Assembly: GCA_041689615.1 (NCBI GenBank)
Contig: JBDNFW010000043.1
Span: 87,997 to 151,996, forward strand
DNA: 64,000 bases
From: UBA7359 sp041689615
GTDB lineage: Bacteria; Pseudomonadota; Gammaproteobacteria; Eutrophobiales; Eutrophobiaceae
Reading direction: 5' to 3'
Below the pieces are notes generated by a model. The model ran no database searches and was not told the origin of the DNA. It worked only from the letters and a program-made list of their open reading frames with translations. Below are positions 17,933 to 27,372 of the stretch, piece after piece; within the stretch, counting starts at the first letter, position 1; each line of letters opens with the position of its first letter. The position numbers and the translations under genes are program-made.

Positions 17933-18808
17933 TTAATCTAAATCATTCTTATTTAAAATAAATACTCCATCCCCACCGTTTTCAAACTCTAACCAGATAA
18001 AGGGTAGTTCTGGGTAGTGTTCAATTAACGCATCCATACTATTACCAACTTCAACAGCAAGAACACCACCTTCATTTAAATGAGCTGCAGCTTGTTTTAA
18101 AATTCGCCCGACTAATTCCAGACCATTGTCATTTGCTTCAAGTGCGTGACCTGGTTCATGTGAATATTCCTTCGGCAAAGTCTGCATTTCATCATGTCCC
18201 ACATAAGGTGGATTACTAATGATCAAATCGTATTTTTTACCCTCAAGTTGATCAAACAGATTAGATTTGTATAAGTGTACGCGATCATTCAAATCATGTT
18301 TTTTTACGTTAATCATTGCCACTTCAAGGGCATCATCATCGATATCTACTGCATCGATTTTCGCATACGGAAATTCATAAGCACAGGCAATAGGAATACA
18401 GGCACTCCCTGTTTCGATATCAAGAATTGAATTTACATTACTAAAAGACAACCATGGCATAAATTGAGATGTAATTAATTCGGCAAATGGAGAACGAGGT
18501 ATTAATACTCGCTTATCAACATAAAATTCTCGTCCGGCAAACCAGGCTTGATTAACCAGATAAGCAACGGGTATGCGTTGATTAATTCGTTTATCAATCA
18601 AGCTTTCAATATGTGATAACAGATCTTGTTGAATCGATTCATCCAACTTTTCATCGCCGCAATCAAATTCCAGATCCGCTGCTGCCATCACCAGATAGAA
18701 TGCTTCATCAAGAGAATTATCAGTACCATGGCCATAAAACAGATCGGCTTGGGAAAATTGTTTTTCGGTACGCTGAATTAATTCGCGTACGCTAATTGGA
18801 TGTGCCAC
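17933..18808 (-). CDS. prmB: Ribosomal protein L3 N5-glutamine methyltransferase
   Basis: SAM-dependent methyltransferase of the HemK/PrmB family, 291 residues. The glutamine-recognition motif NPPYVG is followed by DEMQTLPKEYSHEPGHALE, a PrmB rather than PrmC signature; the SAM-binding region is ILDIETGSACIPIACAYEFP. The canonical motif I reads ETGSACI instead of GTGSG, a small divergence. It starts 6 bases after the HD-GYP stop, so the two are co-transcribed. Confidence 0.9.
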   Translation of the reverse strand: MAHPISVRELIQRTEKQFSQADLFYGHGTDNSLDEAFYLVMAAADLEFDCGDEKLDESIQQDLLSHIESLIDKRINQRIPVAYLVNQAWFAGREFYVDKRVLIPRSPFAELITSQFMPWLSFSNVNSILDIETGSACIPIACAYEFPYAKIDAVDIDDDALEVAMINVKKHDLNDRVHLYKSNLFDQLEGKKYDLIISNPPYVGHDEMQTLPKEYSHEPGHALEANDNGLELVGRILKQAAAHLNEGGVLAVEVGNSMDALIEHYPELPFIWLEFENGGDGVFILNKNDLD

Positions 18809-18814
18809 GGTAAG

Positions 18815-20491
18815 TTATGAAAGCGCTTTATAACCGGGGATTTCTTCAAAGACAACTTCATCAATTTTATCTTCACCTAGATATTTATGTGCATACTCTA
18901 GATAAATTTTTTCATTAATAAACACGTCAAACAAATCGGCATCAACATGATTATCCAGTTTCATCTGCCCGAGTATTTTTAAAGATTGCGATAAAGGCAT
19001 CGCTTTTTTATAAGGTCTGTCACTGGCTGTCAGCGCTTCGAATACATCTGCTATAGCAATCATTCTTGCTTGTATCGACATTTCATGTTTAGTTAATTTA
19101 TTTGGATAACCGGTACCATCCATTTTTTCGTGATGACCACCGGCAAACTCAGGCACTCGAGTCAGATGCTTTGGATAAGGTAAAGACTCGAGCATTTTAA
19201 TCGTAACTGAAACGTGATTATTAATAATTTCTCTTTCTCTTACTGAAAGCGTACCTCGCCCTATTTGCAGGTTTTGTATTTCTTCTTCGCCTAACAAGTT
19301 GACTGTCTCACCTTCCGGATTGACATAAGTTCTTTTAGCAATTTCTTCAATACGTTTTATATCTTCATCTGATATAAACTCACCACCGACATTATATCGT
19401 CGGATGTCATCTCTTTCTTTCGTTAAGGTTTCTAATGTATTTTGTAACAATTGATTCTTCGATAACTCTTGTTCGATATCATCCGAGTTTTTTATATTTC
19501 TTAAACTTGATTTAAGTGATTCAATAACCGCATCACGTTTTAATACTTCAAAAGACATATCTACTAAATTGATACGATCAAATATTGTTTCCAGCTTCGT
19601 TCCTTTATCAACAACATATTCCGGCGTGGTAATTTTTCCGCAATCATGTAACCAGGCTGCTACATCGAGTTCATATATTTCATCGTCTGATAGCTTAAAA
19701 TCCTTCAACGGCCCTTTATCAACCTTGTTAACTGCCATTGCCAACATATTAGTCAACACAGGAACGCGTCGACAATGACCTGCTGTATACGGTGACTTTT
19801 CATCAATCGCGTCGGCAATCAGTTGAATGAATGAATCGAAAAGTTTTTTCTGTGCGTCAATTAAAATTTTATTAGTGATCGTCACTGCGGCTTGCGATGC
19901 GAGTGATTCAACCAATTGTTGATCCAGTTCTGAAAATGGAATGACTTTTCTCTCATCCTCATCAATAGCATTAATAAGTTGTAAGACACCAATGATGTCA
20001 TTCTCATGATTGGTCATTGGTACTGTCAGAAATGAAATTGAACGATAACCCATTTTGTTATCAAAACTACGTGTACCGGAAAAATCAAACTCTTCGCTGG
20101 CATAGGCATCAGGGATATTGACTGTTTCACCACCAATAACAGCGCAGGCGGCAACCATATGATCATTGGGCTTGCCTTCATCGTCATACAAGGCTATCGG
20201 ATAAAATGTAATCTCTTCGCCGCTGGTTCCGCCTTTATGGATATTCAAAGAACGATTGTGAAGAATTTCAAATTTCAGATGTTGGTCATCCGTTCGCGAA
20301 TACAATGTGCCGCCATCGGCATTAGTGATTTCCATCGCCTTGACCAAAATAAGCTCTAATAAACGGGCGTGATCTTTTTCTGCCGATAACGCGATACCAA
20401 TTTTATTAAGCTCGCGAAGTAACGTCGAAATATCTTGTACTGTTTGATTCATAACGACCCAAATACGTTCCAGAAAATGACTTAATTTCAT
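18815..20491 (-). CDS. GAF-HD-GYP domain phosphodiesterase
   Basis: 558 residues: GAF sensor domain (about 35-210) and HD-GYP domain (about 235-540), a c-di-GMP phosphodiesterase family. Metal and catalytic motifs are present: H239 in AGHCRRVP, H282-D283 in WLHDCGK, H453-H454 and DGTGYP at 458-463. About 100 extra, charged residues (roughly 300-415) separate the HD and GYP halves. The start may instead be the ATG at 20452 (MNQTVQDIS), which is preceded by GGG at -9. It is the first gene of a two-gene unit with prmB. Confidence 0.88.
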   Translation of the reverse strand: MKLSHFLERIWVVMNQTVQDISTLLRELNKIGIALSAEKDHARLLELILVKAMEITNADGGTLYSRTDDQHLKFEILHNRSLNIHKGGTSGEEITFYPIALYDDEGKPNDHMVAACAVIGGETVNIPDAYASEEFDFSGTRSFDNKMGYRSISFLTVPMTNHENDIIGVLQLINAIDEDERKVIPFSELDQQLVESLASQAAVTITNKILIDAQKKLFDSFIQLIADAIDEKSPYTAGHCRRVPVLTNMLAMAVNKVDKGPLKDFKLSDDEIYELDVAAWLHDCGKITTPEYVVDKGTKLETIFDRINLVDMSFEVLKRDAVIESLKSSLRNIKNSDDIEQELSKNQLLQNTLETLTKERDDIRRYNVGGEFISDEDIKRIEEIAKRTYVNPEGETVNLLGEEEIQNLQIGRGTLSVREREIINNHVSVTIKMLESLPYPKHLTRVPEFAGGHHEKMDGTGYPNKLTKHEMSIQARMIAIADVFEALTASDRPYKKAMPLSQSLKILGQMKLDNHVDADLFDVFINEKIYLEYAHKYLGEDKIDEVVFEEIPGYKALS

Positions 20492-20525
20492 TTTAGGGCA
20501 TGAACCCTAAAGAGTGAAACGAAAA

Positions 20526-20545
20526 ATGGGGCGATATCGCCCCAT
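20526..20545 (-). terminator. Rho-independent terminator of htpG
   Basis: A perfect palindrome ATGGGGCGATATCGCCCCAT followed on the minus strand by a T-rich run (TTTTCGTTT), 20 bases after the htpG stop codon. Confidence 0.85.
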
Positions 20546-20565
20546 TATGATTTAAAGTTTATAAA

Positions 20566-22524
20566 TCAGTCTGTCAGTGTGACTATCAGGGCATTCAACT
20601 TATTGACAAAGCTTGCCGGATCATCCAATTGACCACCTTCGCTTAATAGTGCCTGATCAAAAAGAATATGCGACCAATCTGCAAATAAATCTTCATTTTC
20701 TTCAACATCTATTTTCTTAACAATCGGATGGTCAGGATTAATCTCCAATATCGGTTTCGCACCGGGAATACTTTGCCCGGAAGCCTGGAGTATCTGTTCC
20801 ATATGTCGACCCATATCATGTTCATCACTCACCAGACAGGCAGGCGATGTCGTTAAACGTGATGTTGCACGAACTTCTTTCACTTTTCCGTCCAACACTT
20901 TGCTAATCCGTTTCGCCAATTTGTCATAATCCTTACTCTTTTTCTCATCCTCTTTCTTTTCGGCTTCATCCTGAATGTCACCCAAATCGAGTGCGCCTTT
21001 ATTAACGGATTGTAAAGGCTTGCCGTCGAATTCATTCAAGTGAGACGTCACCCATTCATCTATCGGATCTATGAACAATAAAACTTCAATACCTTTCTCT
21101 TTGAATATTTCAAGATGCGGACTGTTCTTGGCTTTGGCATAAGTATCAGCCGTCACGTAGTAAATTGCCTTTTGCCCTTCTTGCATACGTCCCACATAAT
21201 CTTTTAAAGAAACTTTCTGCTCTTCGGTGTCTTCATGTGTACTGGCAAAGCGAAATAGATTTGATAAATCGTCTTTATGTTCCGGCGCATCAATCACACC
21301 TTCTTTTAATACCTTGCCAAAAATTTTCCAGAACTCTGCATACTTATCCTGATCTTTTTCTGACATTGTTTTTAACAAGCTCAATACTTTTTTCGTACAA
21401 CCGGATCGAATCGAATCAATGACTTTGTTATGTTGCAGAATTTCGCGCGAAACATTGAGCGGCAAATCATCTGAATCGACCACGCCACGAACAAAACGTA
21501 ACCATGATGGAATCAATTGATCGGCATCATCCATGATGAACACACGACGTACATAAAGTTTTACGCCATGTCGCTGGTTCCTGTCCCACAAATCAAACGG
21601 CGCCCGCGCAGGGATATATAAGAGTGAAGTATATTCGAGCTTACCTTCAACACGGTTATGAATATGCGCCATCGGATCTTCAAAATCATGGCCAACATGT
21701 TTATAAAATTCGTTATATTCTTCGTCTGAAATATCTTTTTTGTTACGCGCCCATAATGCTGTGGCACTGTTAACAGTCTCTTCGACCACTCCAAATTTAG
21801 GTTCCTTCTTCTTGTCCTCTTCTTGGCCTTCTTTTTTCTCAGCGTCTTTGTCTTTACCTTCTTCTTTGATTTGCACTTCTTTATCCATAACAATCGGCAG
21901 CGAAATATGATCGGAATATTTAGTAATAATATTTTTTAATCGATAGTCATTTAAAAAATCATCCATATCATCGCGTAAATGCAAAATCACTTTGGTTCCA
22001 CGCTTAGGCACATCGACCGTTTCTATGTTGTAATCATTTTCGCCTTCAGAACTCCAACGTACACCTTCAGAACTAGCGAGACCGGCTCGGCGCGTAATCA
22101 CATCAACTTTTTTAGCGACAATAAAACAGGAATAAAAACCAACACCAAACTGACCGATCAATTGTGAATCTTTGGTTTGATCGCCAGTGAGTGCATAAAA
22201 AAACTGTTTAGTGCCAGATTTGGCAATCGTACCAAGATGTTCAATGACATCTTCACGCGACATACCAATACCATTATCAATAACCGTAATGGTTTTTAAG
22301 TCTTTATTAAATTCGACTTTGATTTTCAATTCTGAGTCATCTTCATAAAAACTGTCATTTTGCAGAGCTTCGAAACGGAGTTTATCTGCCGCATCTGACG
22401 CATTTGAAATCAATTCACGTAAAAATATCTCTTTATTGCTATATAAAGAATGGATCATGAGGTGCAGTAACTGTTTGACCTCGGTTTGAAACCCTAATGT
22501 TTCCTGTTTTGCTTCAACTGCCAT
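20566..22524 (-). CDS. htpG: Hsp90-family chaperone HtpG
   Basis: ATP-dependent cytoplasmic chaperone, 652 residues, typical length for proteobacteria. N-terminal GHKL ATPase domain with NKEIFLRELISNASDAADKL, DNGIGM and GQFGVGFYSCF; middle domain with the R-finger region SREILQ; C-terminal dimerisation domain. Between N and middle domains lies a charged Lys/Glu linker (about 222-245) longer than in E. coli and reminiscent of eukaryotic Hsp90. Monocistronic with its own terminator. Confidence 0.98.
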   Translation of the reverse strand: MAVEAKQETLGFQTEVKQLLHLMIHSLYSNKEIFLRELISNASDAADKLRFEALQNDSFYEDDSELKIKVEFNKDLKTITVIDNGIGMSREDVIEHLGTIAKSGTKQFFYALTGDQTKDSQLIGQFGVGFYSCFIVAKKVDVITRRAGLASSEGVRWSSEGENDYNIETVDVPKRGTKVILHLRDDMDDFLNDYRLKNIITKYSDHISLPIVMDKEVQIKEEGKDKDAEKKEGQEEDKKKEPKFGVVEETVNSATALWARNKKDISDEEYNEFYKHVGHDFEDPMAHIHNRVEGKLEYTSLLYIPARAPFDLWDRNQRHGVKLYVRRVFIMDDADQLIPSWLRFVRGVVDSDDLPLNVSREILQHNKVIDSIRSGCTKKVLSLLKTMSEKDQDKYAEFWKIFGKVLKEGVIDAPEHKDDLSNLFRFASTHEDTEEQKVSLKDYVGRMQEGQKAIYYVTADTYAKAKNSPHLEIFKEKGIEVLLFIDPIDEWVTSHLNEFDGKPLQSVNKGALDLGDIQDEAEKKEDEKKSKDYDKLAKRISKVLDGKVKEVRATSRLTTSPACLVSDEHDMGRHMEQILQASGQSIPGAKPILEINPDHPIVKKIDVEENEDLFADWSHILFDQALLSEGGQLDDPASFVNKLNALIVTLTD

Positions 22525-22645
22525 AATTAACCTAATCCCCTAAATTAATGAATTCATTTGTGGATGTGTATATTGGGATGGGTGGATATTTTTTCAAGTC
22601 AGATTTTTCATTGCGTTTGCTCTAATATAGGTCAATAATTAGTCC

Positions 22646-22651
22646 TATAAT
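22646..22651 (+). promoter_or_regulatory. Candidate -10 box of the flp gene
   Basis: TATAAT 53 bases upstream of the flp ATG, in an AT-rich stretch. No convincing -35 lies at the usual spacing, so the promoter may be activator dependent. A strong GGAGG ribosome site (about 22693-22697) precedes the ATG. Confidence 0.35.
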
Positions 22652-22704
22652 ATTATTCATTATTATTATTTTTAAGGCTGATAAAAATTGGCGGAGGTTT
22701 ATAC

Positions 22705-22944
22705 ATGAAACGTTTTATGAAACAAATTGGTCAGGGCATGACAGAATACATCATTATCGTGGCCTTGATTGCTATTGCAGCTATTGGTATCTACGGTATT
22801 TTTGGCGATACAATCACCGATCAGATGGGAACAATGACATCAGAACTGGCAGGTGTAGATGCTGATGTTCAAGCCGTAGATGCTGGCGCTGGCGCTGCAA
22901 CGACCAAGAAAGGTCTTGCTGACTATACAGATAGTAGCGAGTAG
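22705..22944 (+). CDS. flp: Flp/Fap-type major pilin
   Basis: 79-residue prepilin of the Tad pilus. A short basic leader (MKRFMKQIG) is followed by QGMTEYIIIVALIAIAAIG, the Flp signature with Glu-Tyr at 14-15. Counting Glu as +5, as in Aggregatibacter Flp1, cleavage falls after G9. The mature pilin is about 70 residues, small and Ala/Asp-rich at the C-terminus. It has a strong ribosome site and is separated from the rest of the locus by a terminator, consistent with high expression of the major subunit. Confidence 0.92.
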   Translation: MKRFMKQIGQGMTEYIIIVALIAIAAIGIYGIFGDTITDQMGTMTSELAGVDADVQAVDAGAGAATTKKGLADYTDSSE

Positions 22945-23036
22945 TAACGATTAATCGCAACACTGTCACAAAAATTCTAATTTTGATATTTAGTGACTTT
23001 GTAAAGTGATAATTTGTTGTTTACCTTAAATAACAT

Positions 23037-23068
23037 AACCCTTGCTAGGCCTAGTCTAGCAAGGGTTT
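23037..23068 (+). terminator. Terminator/attenuator after flp
   Basis: AACCCTTGCTAG and CTAGCAAGGGTT form a perfect 12-base-pair stem around GCCTAGT, followed by TTTAGATATTT. It lies 93 bases after the flp stop and would limit read-through from the pilin gene into the assembly genes. Confidence 0.8.
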
Positions 23069-23156
23069 AGATATTTAATATATGCAAATCCATTTGCCAG
23101 TCTTTCTATAGAACACATTATCTAAATTAATTCTGGCAATCGTACAGGGTCAACCA

Positions 23157-25103
23157 TTGCTAGAAAAAAACTCAATTTCTCACACATCACAACGCGGCCA
23201 AGCCTCTGTTTTTGTGATGCTGTTTATGATGATTTTGCTAGTCTCTGCCATTGGTTTATACAAAACAGGCAAAATAACCAGTAACAAAATGCAGCTGCAA
23301 AATGCTGCTGATGCTGCCGCTTTTAGTATGTCCACGGTAGAAGCGCGAGACCTTAATTTCGCTGCCTATATGAATCGCGCCATTGTCGCGAATGAAGTAG
23401 CCATTGGGCAGATGGTCGGTTTAGCCTCTTGGGCTATCCATGTAAGATCCGTTGCCGACTTTCTCGATACATATAATTCCTTTTTTCTCGCTCCAGCAAC
23501 ATTAGGTGCGTCGACCGCATTTGTCACGCCAATAACATCCGTATGGCGCGGTGCTGGCACAGGTTTGGTCACTGCTATGAAAGCCATTGCCAATATTGGT
23601 ACTACGGTGGTACACAATATCAATAAGATATATGGTGCTGCCTCATTCGGTTATCACACTGTCAGCATACTTTTTGCGGTTGGTGTGCTCGATGATGTGA
23701 TTAATAATAATGGGCCACCCGGAACCAAGGTATCGGATTTCGGAATTATGAGCCTCATCGCTCATATTATTACTTATGGTGTACTGCCTGGTCAGATTGG
23801 ATTACCGCATCAGTTTGCAACGAGCTACATGCCAACAACCAAAATGACTTACGTCGAATTTCAGGCACAAGACAGCGGCTATGCCCGACTTTCTGCGCTG
23901 ATTCGCGATTCTCGTGACCCTTTCACTAGAAAACGCGGCTGGGAAATCCCTCTTTTCGAAACTCTCTTAGGTGATCCGATAGACGAATCAATAAGTGAAT
24001 CCATAAAATTTGATATCGCTGTTGCATCTCTGGAAATCGGCTTCGATTTTCACATCGAATTGGAAATCACTCTCGGACGATACGGAGGCAGTGAGTTACG
24101 CCTCGTCGTTCCCACTTCTACAACGGGCAAAAAAGCCTATGCCAAGGGCTTAAACTGGTCTGGTGCTGATACGACGCAGTTGTCTCTTCATTTAGCTATC
24201 GCAATGCGTGTTTGGGCAGAAGCCTGCGCTCTTGGAATCTGCGGCACTGTTTCAATTGGAGGTGGAATAGAAGTTGGCGGTGATAAACTTGAAATGTACG
24301 TATCTGTATTAGGTGAAAAAATATTTTTACTTCCAACTCCACTTGGTGTCATTCCTGCTCCTCCCGGGATTAGAAATATTCCTTTCCCGACCATTGCTCC
24401 TTTTTCAGCTGGTTTTGCAGAAGCCGGCAAAACAACAGGCGTTCCCGGTAATAATCTTGGTACAGTTCACATGAGAACTGACAGACTTGGTGGTCCTGTT
24501 AGTTCCGATACTTTTAATGATGATCCCAATGACCCGGATTATAATCCCTATCCACATTACGGATCAGCAGCTCAAGGTAATCTGGCTTGGTATTCACCGG
24601 GTCCGGGTCCGATACCGCCTGCGGGGATAGCCTCATTAGCACAGATATACCAAACCACGGCTGGTACGTTAGTTAACAAGAGTTATTCTGGACTTCCACA
24701 TTACGTCGATACTACGGGCGAGGAGTCTTTACTCGGATTTGGTGCACCTAACTTGATTATAGCGCTGGTACAAGATGAAACTGATTTTGATAGCACGTCT
24801 AATGGCGAACCCGCTGGACGCCTGCGTTTAAATGAAGCGATGGCAGACGATGAGCTCGCTGTTATAGCAAAATCTGAGCTGTATTTCTCCAGACCTACTG
24901 ATAGTTTGGCAAGTCATTTCCATCGAGGCGATGGCCAAGCAGAATATGGCAGTGCCTTTAATCCTTATTGGCAGGCAAGATTAATTGAAACAGGCTATGC
25001 TGATCGTATAGTAGCGCTATTGGTTCAACAAAAAGAAGATTTTATCAACCTGGGTGTGTCGTTTAATCTTCTTTTTGGCCCTTTGTTAAATTTATTACCA
25101 TAG
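23157..25103 (+). CDS. TadG-like pilus-assembly protein (Tad N-terminal domain)
   Basis: 648 residues. The N-terminus (RGQASVFVMLFMMILLVSAIGLYKTGKI) is a prepilin-like transmembrane segment of the TadE/TadG group, followed by QLQNAADAAAFSMSTVEARDLN, typical of the Tad-G N-domain; the rest is a large extracytoplasmic region with Pro- and Gly-rich loops and no von Willebrand motif that I can identify. Translation starts at TTG (23157) with AGGG 7 bases upstream; no ATG lies close. Probable minor or tip/anchor component of the Flp pilus. Confidence 0.75.
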   Translation: MLEKNSISHTSQRGQASVFVMLFMMILLVSAIGLYKTGKITSNKMQLQNAADAAAFSMSTVEARDLNFAAYMNRAIVANEVAIGQMVGLASWAIHVRSVADFLDTYNSFFLAPATLGASTAFVTPITSVWRGAGTGLVTAMKAIANIGTTVVHNINKIYGAASFGYHTVSILFAVGVLDDVINNNGPPGTKVSDFGIMSLIAHIITYGVLPGQIGLPHQFATSYMPTTKMTYVEFQAQDSGYARLSALIRDSRDPFTRKRGWEIPLFETLLGDPIDESISESIKFDIAVASLEIGFDFHIELEITLGRYGGSELRLVVPTSTTGKKAYAKGLNWSGADTTQLSLHLAIAMRVWAEACALGICGTVSIGGGIEVGGDKLEMYVSVLGEKIFLLPTPLGVIPAPPGIRNIPFPTIAPFSAGFAEAGKTTGVPGNNLGTVHMRTDRLGGPVSSDTFNDDPNDPDYNPYPHYGSAAQGNLAWYSPGPGPIPPAGIASLAQIYQTTAGTLVNKSYSGLPHYVDTTGEESLLGFGAPNLIIALVQDETDFDSTSNGEPAGRLRLNEAMADDELAVIAKSELYFSRPTDSLASHFHRGDGQAEYGSAFNPYWQARLIETGYADRIVALLVQQKEDFINLGVSFNLLFGPLLNLLP

Positions 25104-25116
25104 GTTCGAGATTTTC

Positions 25117-26163
25117 GTGAAACGGTTTAAATTAAAACAAAATCAATCTGGTCAGTCCATGACTGAGTTTTTGATCTGTGCCTCATTTGCCTTAGTACCA
25201 CTTTTTCTAGGAATTTCGCTACTAGGAAAATACATCGATATCAAACAAACGTCGATTCAGGCAGCACGCTATCAAGCTTGGGAATATACCGTTTGGTACG
25301 CCGATAGTAATGAACCAATGACCGGTTTTAATGCGGTTCCTCAACCGATTAAATCAACGGCTCAAACTCAAAATGAAATGAAACAGCGTTTTTTTTCTGG
25401 CCCTGGCACTCCTGATACTACTTCACAAATTACTAATACAGACAAGACGGCTGGCTGGAGTGCCGGTACGGCCAATCCGCTTTGGGTTGATCATACCGGA
25501 GCACCCTTATATTCGGGTGCAAATGGCACTGCTGACACTCTCAGTAGTTCACAAGGTACCCCCACACTTCCTGTTGTTGGCACTGTAATGAATACCTTAT
25601 TAGACGTTATTGATTGGGCTTTTAGTGCTCTTGGCAGCTTAATGAGTTTTGTCGGCTCATCCGTTGGTTTTACTGCTATTAATACCGATGGTTATGCCAA
25701 TTCTACGGTTTCCATGCGAATAGCAGTAGACCCCAAATTCAAAAATCTTGATGACGAAGATAATCGTATTATTGATAAAGGCGGTAATACATTAGATTTC
25801 GCCAGTACTGCCAGTGTCTTGTCTGACGCCTGGAATGCTGGTGGAGTTGAACATACTTATAATCAAGCGGGAGGCGCAGTGCCTACTACTATTCTTAATG
25901 AGCTTTTTAACGCCCTACCACAGTTGGTCAAAGATGCCTTAACCGTTGTCACATTGCTAGCACCGGAAATGCGCTTGTGTCATCCCGGTGGTATATGGGG
26001 AGCAAATGATAAAGGCAGCTTGTGGCTAGGTCATATTGATATTGATGCCGTACATCCGGATCGACTCGAAGATGGTGGCACGCATGTCTGTGATGACGCT
26101 GGGATATGCACTTTTGTACCCACCACACCACGTCTTGAATCCTCGAGAGATTGCGTACACTAA
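25117..26163 (+). CDS. TadE-like minor pilin
   Basis: 348 residues starting at GTG. Basic leader then SGQSMTEFLICASFALVPLFLGI, a TadE-type prepilin segment with Glu at the Flp-like position, and IKQTSIQAARYQAWEYT, the helix continuing into the periplasm. The C-terminal region contains four cysteines (LCHPGG, HVCDDAG, GICTF, RDCVH) that could form disulfides. It follows the TadG-like gene by 13 bases. Predicted minor pseudopilin of the Tad system. Confidence 0.75.
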   Translation: MKRFKLKQNQSGQSMTEFLICASFALVPLFLGISLLGKYIDIKQTSIQAARYQAWEYTVWYADSNEPMTGFNAVPQPIKSTAQTQNEMKQRFFSGPGTPDTTSQITNTDKTAGWSAGTANPLWVDHTGAPLYSGANGTADTLSSSQGTPTLPVVGTVMNTLLDVIDWAFSALGSLMSFVGSSVGFTAINTDGYANSTVSMRIAVDPKFKNLDDEDNRIIDKGGNTLDFASTASVLSDAWNAGGVEHTYNQAGGAVPTTILNELFNALPQLVKDALTVVTLLAPEMRLCHPGGIWGANDKGSLWLGHIDIDAVHPDRLEDGGTHVCDDAGICTFVPTTPRLESSRDCVH

Positions 26164-26179
26164 TCCACATAAAAAATAG

Positions 26180-26935
26180 ATGAATACGATAATTTCACAA
26201 ACAAAACATAAGTCTAATTTGAGCATTCCATTCAGAATATCTCTTACTTTTGTTTTATTGTCTTGTTTATTAAATTCGACAACTGTCGCTGCGAGACCTG
26301 ACTTTCCACCGCCGCCGAAGGCAGTGGTGGAATGGGTAGGGAAAGACATGAACATAAATGGCATCAATTCTTCAGTACGCCGCTTCCAGACTAAAAAATC
26401 AATCGAGGACGTGATTGAATTCTATCGGGAAGAATGGAAAAGAGCGATTTCGAAAGATATGCCTGGATTTAATGAAACAATTGATGCCGCTCCCTGGTAT
26501 ATCATCAGTCGAATTGAAGATGGGTATTTATTAACAGTCCAGGTACAAGTAGAGCAAAATGATGATTCCAGTTCATGGGGTTATCTCTCCATGAGTCGCC
26601 TACCTGCAAAAAACGCAAGCAATGATCTTGGTGCAGGCATGCCAAAAATGTCTAATAGCCATGTTATCAGTCAGGTAAAAAGCAGTGACGCTGGCAAAGA
26701 CGCTACAACCATGATTATTTCAAACGATCATTCTGTTTCAAGTAATGTTACTTTCTATCGTAACCATTACCAGTCGAAGGGATGGACGCAAGAGACTGAC
26801 CAAGCAATGAATAAAGGCCAATCTCACGCTTTGGTATTTAAAAAAAGACGGAATCGGGTAACGATGATGTTTATGCAAGGCAACAATTCAACTAAAGTTG
26901 TTATTAATGACGTAGAAAATTCTTTACTACATTAA
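26180..26935 (+). CDS. Exported protein of unknown function in the Tad locus
   Basis: 251 residues with a signal peptide or N-terminal membrane anchor (about 18-38, ending TTVAARP). I do not recognise a named family. The protein seems to contain two related halves, each with a Phe-Tyr-Arg motif: SIEDVIEFYREEW (about 73-85) and SVSSNVTFYRNHYQSKGW (about 181-198). Each is followed by beta-rich sequence. It lies between a TadE-like and a pseudopilin-like gene and is surely co-transcribed with them, so a periplasmic role in pilus assembly is likely but unproven. Confidence 0.6.
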   Translation: MNTIISQTKHKSNLSIPFRISLTFVLLSCLLNSTTVAARPDFPPPPKAVVEWVGKDMNINGINSSVRRFQTKKSIEDVIEFYREEWKRAISKDMPGFNETIDAAPWYIISRIEDGYLLTVQVQVEQNDDSSSWGYLSMSRLPAKNASNDLGAGMPKMSNSHVISQVKSSDAGKDATTMIISNDHSVSSNVTFYRNHYQSKGWTQETDQAMNKGQSHALVFKKRRNRVTMMFMQGNNSTKVVINDVENSLLH

Positions 26936-26953
26936 TTGTAGGGTAATATATCG

Positions 26954-27310
26954 ATGATGCGTAATAAATCTACAAACCGAGAACGTGGCCAGGGTATGGT
27001 CGAATTTATTGTTGTCTTAGTATTTGGTGTCATGGTTATGACTATCGGTCCAGGTGGTGATGTATTGCTGGATCTGCTCGGTGTTATGAATGATAAATAT
27101 CAGGGTTACTCATATGCAGCATCTCTTTCAGATTTGCCGCAATATGATAGTTTGGGCGCTTATACAATCAATGCAACAGGTGTTGATCCTCAAGCTCTGG
27201 CGAATCAATTGAACTCTTATACTACGTTTCCAAGCTTGAGTACCTTTCCTAGTCACTTAATGCCGACGAGTCCAGCAGATATACTCGATGGCGCAACCAG
27301 TTTTTTCTAA
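26954..27310 (+). CDS. Small TadE/pseudopilin-like protein
   Basis: 118 residues. The N-terminus RERGQGMVEFIVVLVFGVMVMT carries the GQGMVEF prepilin signature, the same pattern as GQGMTEY in Flp, followed by a hydrophobic helix broken by PGGD. The remainder is a short soluble part rich in Ser, Pro and Tyr. It is 63 bases upstream of rcpC. A minor pilin processed by a prepilin peptidase is the best guess; the peptidase itself is not in the window. Confidence 0.65.
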   Translation: MMRNKSTNRERGQGMVEFIVVLVFGVMVMTIGPGGDVLLDLLGVMNDKYQGYSYAASLSDLPQYDSLGAYTINATGVDPQALANQLNSYTTFPSLSTFPSHLMPTSPADILDGATSFF

Positions 27311-27372
27311 GTACCATAAACAAATATATACCAAACTAACAAATACTCTAACCTTACAATTAAGAACAGACC

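Noticed and set aside
22624..22640. TAGGTCA upstream of flp as a copy of the toxin-antitoxin operator
   Set aside because: Only one half-site matches and no inverted partner is present at the right spacing.
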